Shown here one piece after another: positions 7,293 to 11,075 of a stretch of 11,075 bases of DNA. The translations under genes and the position numbers were made by a program. The stretch spans positions 1-11,075 of the forward strand of contig SXKQ01000099.1 of assembly GCA_005778045.1 (NCBI GenBank). The letters are read 5' to 3'. Position 1 is the stretch's first letter. Each line of letters opens with the position of its first letter. The notes under the pieces were generated by a model. The model made no database searches, was not told where the DNA came from, and saw only the letters and a list, made by a program, of their open reading frames with translations. Source of the DNA: Planctomycetia bacterium (GTDB lineage: Bacteria; Planctomycetota; UBA1135; GCA-002686595).

Positions 7293-8287
7293 CGCCCGCC
7301 CTCGCCAGCGGCCCGCACTCCGCCGAAGTCACCCGCGCGCTCCCGCCACAGGGTGTGGACGTGGTTCGCGTCGTTCTGGCTGTTTTGGTACTCGAGCGAG
7401 AAGCGCGGGGAGTGCAGGCGGTAGTAATGCGCCGCCCCCGGACGCGTCGAACCCACCCACAGGAACCGGATGGCGGCCGTGTCGGCGACGAGCTCGACCG
7501 CGCGCGCCCGCGCCGGGCCCTCGAAGCGCCCGACGTAGGTCTCAAGGAGCCGTGCCACCAGGCTGCGGACCGCCTCCGGCAGCTCCGCGAGCGCCACCCC
7601 CTCGTCCGCGGCGAAGCGCTCGTCCCGCCCCGGTCCGAGGAGGACATCGCCCGGCGCGGGAGCGTCGACGCGGGCACGCTCCACCAGCGAACCCTCGAGC
7701 GCGAGGGCCAGCTCGCGCCCGAGCGCCTGCTCGCGAGCGAGCGGTTCGACCACGCGGCCGTCGCGCTCGTGCCGGGCTGGGTTGGTTCCGAAGAACTGGG
7801 GCGTGAAGGAGAGCTCCCCGTCGACCTCCGTGAGATGCAGGACGACGTGGTGGCCCTCGAAGCGCCAGCCCCACGGATCTGGCGAGGCGAGATCCCCGAA
7901 CACGGCCACGCTGTAGGCCCCGGCGTCGCGCCACGTCGCCGGACGATCGGGAGTCGACTCCCGCTCGTACAGAACGTGCTCGAGCGCGACGATCTCGTCG
8001 AGCGCGCGCTCGCCCTCCGCGCTCAGCACCGTGCGCAGCAGCGTGCGCAACGCACGCTGCTCGCGCTCATCCAGCGAGCGCAGCGGCACGCCTGCGCGCT
8101 CGCGCGGAACGTAGTGCCAGTCGAGGCGCTGCGAGCTGTGGAAAGGAAACACCGCTCTCGCACGGTCGTCCTCGTCGAGCGCGGCGACGAACGCCTGTGC
8201 GGCCGCGCGCATCGGGGTGGGCTCCGGCTGGGCAAGCCACGCCGCCGCCCCGAACGTCGAGCAGGCTGCGAGGAGGAGCGGGCGCAT
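7289..8287 (-). CDS. Exported DUF3500 family protein
   Basis: A 332-residue protein of the DUF3500 family, spanning nearly the full family length. Conserved blocks include [19 protein letters not shown] (47-65), the WGWRFEGHH motif (139-147), FFGTNPARH (166-174) and, near the C-terminus, [20 protein letters not shown] (287-306) followed by [10 protein letters not shown]. The repeated invariant histidines (146, 147, 287, 292, 309, 311) could form a metal or cofactor site; that is my inference, since no activity is established for the family. The N-terminus [20 protein letters not shown] is a short signal sequence, so the protein is probably exported. A LAAC lipobox reading is possible but would sit unusually close to the start. 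ATG 8287 is preferred; a GTG one codon upstream at 8290 is possible. There is no strong ribosome site. Its end overlaps the DUF2256 gene. Confidence 0.93.
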   Translation of the reverse strand: MRPLLLAACSTFGAAAWLAQPEPTPMRAAAQAFVAALDEDDRARAVFPFHSSQRLDWHYVPRERAGVPLRSLDEREQRALRTLLRTVLSAEGERALDEIVALEHVLYERESTPDRPATWRDAGAYSVAVFGDLASPDPWGWRFEGHHVVLHLTEVDGELSFTPQFFGTNPARHERDGRVVEPLAREQALGRELALALEGSLVERARVDAPAPGDVLLGPGRDERFAADEGVALAELPEAVRSLVARLLETYVGRFEGPARARAVELVADTAAIRFLWVGSTRPGAAHYYRLHSPRFSLEYQNSQNDANHVHTLWRERAGDFGGVRAAGEGGR

Positions 8288-8300
8288 CACGCGGGAGATC

Positions 8301-8335
8301 CGGCCGCGGGCGGGACTTCCCGCCCCCGTGGGCCG
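8301..8335. promoter_or_regulatory. Inverted repeat in the divergent intergenic region
   Basis: The 53 bases between the DUF3500 gene (minus) and the four-cysteine gene (plus) contain a perfect 8-base dyad, GGGCGGGA-CT-TCCCGCCC (8308-8325). It is flanked by a second complementary pair, CGGCC (8301-8305) and GGCCG (8331-8335). The position between two divergent starts fits an operator controlling both transcription units better than a terminator, because no gene ends here. I do not recognise the site as that of a known regulator. GC-rich DNA raises the chance of such pairs. Confidence 0.45.
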
Positions 8336-8340
8336 ACGCC

Positions 8341-8556
8341 ATGCTAGCTCGGGACGTGGAAACGCGCCCCGCTCCCGCCTGCGCTCGCTGCAGCCACTAC
8401 TGGGTCACGCACCAGCCCGCCACGCCGCACGGTTGCCGCATGTTCGGGATCCTGTCCGGCCGGCTCCCGTCCATGGAGATCCGCATGGCGACCGGGCGGG
8501 ACTGCGAGGCCTTCGAGGAGCGGCCGGCGCCCTCCGCGCGCCCCCGCGGAGCCTGA
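8341..8556 (+). CDS. Small four-cysteine protein, putative zinc binding (71 aa)
   Basis: A 71-residue protein with C14-x2-C17 followed by HYWVTHQPATPHGC (C32), then RMFGILSGRLPSMEIRMATG and DC (C55). The cysteine pattern C-x2-C-x14-C-x22-C, with conserved-looking H/Y, 'P-x-G-C', 'LPS' and 'G-x-D-C-x-x-F' elements, resembles a family of short uncharacterised proteins in Proteobacteria and related phyla. I cannot name it with certainty. A structural zinc site is likely. The ATG at 8341 lacks a ribosome site; GTG 8356 is an alternative start that keeps all cysteines. The TGA is 3 bases before the ATG of the PLP enzyme gene, whose ribosome site lies within this gene, so the two are probably co-translated. 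Confidence 0.75.
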   Translation: MLARDVETRPAPACARCSHYWVTHQPATPHGCRMFGILSGRLPSMEIRMATGRDCEAFEERPAPSARPRGA

Positions 8557-8559
8557 GGC

Positions 8560-9651
8560 ATGACGTCCGCGCTGCTCGAGCGACTGCCCACGCCGATGCT
8601 GCTCGTGCGGCTCGACCGCGTGCGCGGAAATCTCGCACGCATGGAGGAGTTGCTCGCCGCGCACGGCGGCCTCGCCCGCTGGAGACCGCACGTCAAGACC
8701 GCCAAGATCCCCGAGGTCCTCGAGCTGCTGCTCGAGCGCGGCCTGCGACGCTTCAAGTGCGCCACGACGCGCGAGGCGCGCGTGCTGCTCGAGCTCGCGG
8801 GGCAACGCGGCGAATCGATCGACCTGCTCGTGGCCTACGCGCACCGCGGCGCAAACCTCTCCCGCATCATCGAGCTCGCGAAGCTCCATCCGCGGCAGAG
8901 CCTCTCGATGCTGAGCGAGGACGTCGCGCACGCCCGCGGGCTGCGCGAACAAGGACTTGGCGTGTTCGTCGACCTCGATCCCCAGATGGGCCGCAGCGGC
9001 ATCGCGCTCGGCGAACGCGCGCGCATCCGCGAGGTCGCGCTCGCGGCAGGCCATGCGCTGCGCGGCTGGCACGCCTACGAAGGCCATGTCCGCGCCGCCA
9101 CGGCCGACGAGCGGCGCGCCGCCTGTGCGCCGCTCTTCGATGAGCTCGCGAACCTCGCGCAAGCGCTGGGAACGCGCGAGCATGAGACGATCACCAGCGG
9201 AACTCCCACCTTTGTCGAGGCGCTCGAGCACCGCGGGCTCGCAGAGCTCCAGCACACGATTTCCCCTGGAATCGTCGTGTATTGGGACCACAACAGCGCC
9301 GCGCTCGGCCTGCAGGGCTTCCGCTGCGCCGCCAGCGTGCTCGCGCGCGTGATCTCGCGCCCGCGCGCGAATCGCGTGACCGTCGACGCGGGCTCGAAGT
9401 CGGTCGATGCCTCCGTGGCGGACCCGTGCGTGAGCGTCGCAGGCCGAGCAGAGCTCGTGGCCGCGCGCCCGAGCGAGGAACACTTGCCGTTCGACGTGCT
9501 CTCTGGTGTAACGCCCGAGCTCGGAGAGCTTCTCGAACTCGAGCCACGGCATGTCTGCCCGATGGTCAACTTCGCCGAGCGCTGTGCCCTCTTCGAAGGC
9601 AACGAGTTGCTGCGCGTCGCGAGCGTCGCGGCCCGCGCCCATGGCGACTAG
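8560..9651 (+). CDS. D-threonine aldolase / D-serine dehydratase-like PLP enzyme
   Basis: A 363-residue fold-type III pyridoxal-phosphate enzyme. The alanine racemase-like barrel carries RPHVKTAK at residues 42-49, where K46 is the expected cofactor lysine. Further motifs are VDLDPQMGRSGI (137-148) and GWHAYEGH (169-176). The C-terminal D-serine dehydratase-like domain shows VDAGSKSVD (275-283), SEEH (305-308) and RHVCPMVN (330-337). H331 and C333 match the His-x-Cys zinc pair of eukaryotic-type D-serine dehydratase; D-threonine aldolases usually have His-x-Asp there. Substrates could therefore be D-serine, D-threonine or a hydroxy-D-aspartate, and the sequence alone does not choose. It is cytoplasmic. 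Start ATG 8560 has GGAG 8 bases upstream and follows the small gene by 3 bases. Its TAG directly abuts the stop of the convergent gene. Confidence 0.92.
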   Translation: MTSALLERLPTPMLLVRLDRVRGNLARMEELLAAHGGLARWRPHVKTAKIPEVLELLLERGLRRFKCATTREARVLLELAGQRGESIDLLVAYAHRGANLSRIIELAKLHPRQSLSMLSEDVAHARGLREQGLGVFVDLDPQMGRSGIALGERARIREVALAAGHALRGWHAYEGHVRAATADERRAACAPLFDELANLAQALGTREHETITSGTPTFVEALEHRGLAELQHTISPGIVVYWDHNSAALGLQGFRCAASVLARVISRPRANRVTVDAGSKSVDASVADPCVSVAGRAELVAARPSEEHLPFDVLSGVTPELGELLELEPRHVCPMVNFAERCALFEGNELLRVASVAARAHGD

Positions 9652-9654
9652 CTA
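9649..9654. other. Abutting convergent stop codons
   Basis: The plus-strand TAG (9649-9651) and minus-strand TAG (9654-9652) touch with no base between them, forming the symmetric sequence CTAGCTAG (9652-9659 when read with the following bases, TAGCTA at the core). No hairpin terminator fits between the genes, so any terminator must lie inside the opposite coding region or transcripts overlap. Confidence 0.85.
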
Positions 9655-10320
9655 GCGTCGCTCGTGCCGCGCGGGATCGCGCGGCGGATGGGCCGCGATC
9701 TCGCGCAGGCGGCGCAGCTCGTTGCGCAGCGCCGGCGGCATCGCGCCGACGAGCGCTTGATCGTAGGATTCGCGCGCGACGGCCCAGCGCGATTCCTGCG
9801 CCGCCTCGAATCCGCGCGTCGCATGCAGCAGCGTGCCTTCGCCGAGCTCATCGCCGACGCGCCGTGCCGACTCGATCTCGAGCCACGGCCGGCCGAGGAA
9901 CACCTGCCGCGCCTCGACGATCGCCTCAAAGCGAGCGAGGCGCCGCGCGCCGGAGAGCGCCTGCTCGGCGGGGCTGCCACGGCGCACGAACAGCCGTGCG
10001 ATGGGCGCCTCCCACTGCTCCTTCTCCCACAGGAACTGGCGATCGGACCAGACTTGGAAGGCGCGATAGTCCGCGCTGCCGAAGCGGGTCACAAACGGAT
10101 TCCAGTGCTCACTCTCCTCGCGCAGCTGGAAGCGCACGCGCACGCGCTGTCCGAGCGCCGCCTGAGAGTCCGCCTGCAGTTCCTCGAGTGAAGAGAGCGG
10201 CGCCTCGAGCAGCGCCTCGTCGCCCGACGAGCTAACGGCCACGCGCGGGAGCGCCATGAGCGCGAACAACAAGAGCAGAGCGGCGATTGCCTTCACCGGC
10301 TTGTACTTCGACCCGCCCAT
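9652..10320 (-). CDS. Exported or membrane-anchored protein of unknown function
   Basis: A 222-residue protein that I do not recognise. A hydrophobic segment at residues 9-29 with basic flanking residues is a signal peptide or anchor. Residues about 57-152 look like a small beta-rich, possibly OB-like domain: GQRVRVRFQLREE, HWNPFVTRFGS, FQVWSDRQFLWEKEQW, and GRPWLEIE at the end. Tryptophans are at 73, 91, 98, 103 and 146. Residues about 160-210 resemble one helical TPR-like pair (GFEAAQESRWAVARESYDQA). The C-terminus is basic. ATG 10320 is the annotated start, though no clear ribosome site precedes it; GTG at the ninth codon is a less likely alternative. The gene follows the ACR3 gene after 49 bases on the same strand, so co-transcription is possible. 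There is no evidence for a role in arsenic handling. Confidence 0.85.
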   Translation of the reverse strand: MGGSKYKPVKAIAALLLLFALMALPRVAVSSSGDEALLEAPLSSLEELQADSQAALGQRVRVRFQLREESEHWNPFVTRFGSADYRAFQVWSDRQFLWEKEQWEAPIARLFVRRGSPAEQALSGARRLARFEAIVEARQVFLGRPWLEIESARRVGDELGEGTLLHATRGFEAAQESRWAVARESYDQALVGAMPPALRNELRRLREIAAHPPRDPARHERR

Positions 10321-10369
10321 GGTGCCGCTGGAGCCGCACAGGAACCGTCAGGCCACTTTCGGGACGGAC

Positions 10370-11075
10370 TCAGCGCGCGCAACCGCCCGACGACGCCCCG
10401 GAGCTGAACCAGCGCACCTGCAGCCAACGCGCGGCCCCCACCAACGCGATCAGCGCCGGGACCTCGACCAGCGGTCCGATCACCGCCACCAGCGCCGCTC
10501 CGCTGCCGATCCCGAACGTCGCGACGGCCACGGCGATCGCGAGTTCAAAGTTGTTGGACGCGGCCGTGAACGACAGGGTCGCCGCGCGCTCGTAGCCTGC
10601 GCCGAGCTTCCAGCTCATGAAGAACGACAGGAAGAACATCAGCACGAAGTAGGCGAGCAGCGGCAGCGCGATGCGCAGCACGTCGAGCGGCAGTTGCACG
10701 ATCGCTTCGCCCTTGAGCGCGAACATGACGACGATCGTGAAGAGCAGCGAGACCAGCGTGATCGGTCCGATGCGCGGCGCGAAGCTCGCCTCGAACCACT
10801 CGCGGCCGAAAGCGCGCACGAGCACGAGCCGCGTGGTGAGCCCGGTCGCGAAGGGAATGCCGAGGTAGATGGCGACGCTGGTCGCGATCTCCCCCATCGA
10901 CACCGGCACGGCAGTGCCCGCCAGACCGATGCGCTCAGGCAACCAAGTCGCGAAGAACCACGCGTAGACCGGGAAGAGCAGGATCTGGAACAGCGAGTTG
11001 AGCGCCACGAGGCCCGCGCAGTACTCGCGATCACCGCCCGCGAGATCGTTCCACACGAGCACCATGGCGATGCAG
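10370..11075 (-). CDS. acr3: ACR3-family arsenite efflux permease, N-terminus cut by window edge
   Basis: The visible 234 residues are roughly the C-terminal two thirds of an ACR3 permease of the BART superfamily, normally about 340-370 aa, which exports arsenite across the inner membrane. The first complete codon (11074-11072) encodes the cysteine of [15 protein letters not shown], equivalent to the essential Cys of transmembrane helix 4 (Cys129 in Alkaliphilus Acr3). Later family blocks are [39 protein letters not shown] and GPLVEVP, the last containing the conserved glutamate. About six or seven membrane helices are visible. The C-terminus ends in a short tail rich in serine and glycine with a terminal GCAR. 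No arsR, arsC or arsM is seen downstream; these may lie beyond the right edge. All recognised key residues in the visible part are intact. Confidence 0.97.
   Translation of the reverse strand, partial: CIAMVLVWNDLAGGDREYCAGLVALNSLFQILLFPVYAWFFATWLPERIGLAGTAVPVSMGEIATSVAIYLGIPFATGLTTRLVLVRAFGREWFEASFAPRIGPITLVSLLFTIVVMFALKGEAIVQLPLDVLRIALPLLAYFVLMFFLSFFMSWKLGAGYERAATLSFTAASNNFELAIAVAVATFGIGSGAALVAVIGPLVEVPALIALVGAARWLQVRWFSSGASSGGCAR

Noticed and set aside
8260..8287. DUF3500 protein as a lipoprotein (LAAC).
   Set aside because: The cysteine would be at about residue 9, leaving too short a signal peptide; a plain signal sequence ending near AWLA is more likely.
8344..9642. A 432-codon open frame on the minus strand.
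   Set aside because: It is antisense to the four-cysteine gene and the PLP enzyme, both with clear family motifs.
10321..10369. A terminator or promoter in the 49 bases between acr3 and the exported-protein gene.
   Set aside because: No convincing hairpin with T-run or -10/-35 pair is visible.

Overview
The window is compact, very GC-rich bacterial DNA, with strong G/C preference at third codon positions and almost no non-coding sequence. No stretch longer than about 75 bases lacks a gene. The gene content is bacterial. A Planctomycetota-like origin is my best guess, based on an 'NPYQAP'-type N-terminus on a small RDD protein, the DUF3500 protein and the envelope gene cluster. No rRNA or marker gene settles this, and myxobacterial or gammaproteobacterial relatives carry a similar MoxR cluster.

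Region 1 (1-8287, all on the minus strand, reading right to left) is one long, tightly packed gene series. It runs: exported DUF3500 protein, 53-aa DUF2256 zinc-knuckle protein, RecN, small RDD protein, second RDD protein, SpoIIM/DUF95 protein, DUF4129 fusion protein, DUF4350 protein, MoxR AAA+ ATPase (cut by the left edge). Every junction except the one before recN is a start/stop overlap (ATGA, TTGA, GTGA or 11 bases). Four of the chosen starts are GTG and one is TTG. The last six genes match the recurrent RDD-SpoIIM-DUF4129-DUF4350-MoxR neighbourhood, in which the MoxR ATPase is thought to act as a chaperone for membrane or envelope partners. A DUF58/VWA-type gene is the expected next gene beyond the left edge. 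recN is separated from the upstream pair by 73 bases that contain a -10-like element and a small dyad right at its start codon.

Region 2 (8288-8340) is a 53-bp divergent intergenic stretch with a strong inverted repeat, a candidate operator for both directions.

Region 3 (8341-9651, plus strand) is a coupled pair: a 71-aa four-cysteine protein and a fold-type III PLP enzyme of the D-threonine aldolase/D-serine dehydratase family. The latter's stop codon directly abuts that of a convergent minus-strand gene.

Region 4 (9652-11075, minus strand) holds an ACR3-family arsenite efflux permease (N-terminus cut by the right edge), followed by an exported protein of unknown function.

No mobile element, CRISPR array, tRNA, rRNA or phage gene was seen. 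The most unusual points are the recN/envelope-cluster fusion of gene order, the DUF3500-DUF2256 overlap, the two-domain DUF4129 fusion protein, and the two candidate regulatory dyads.
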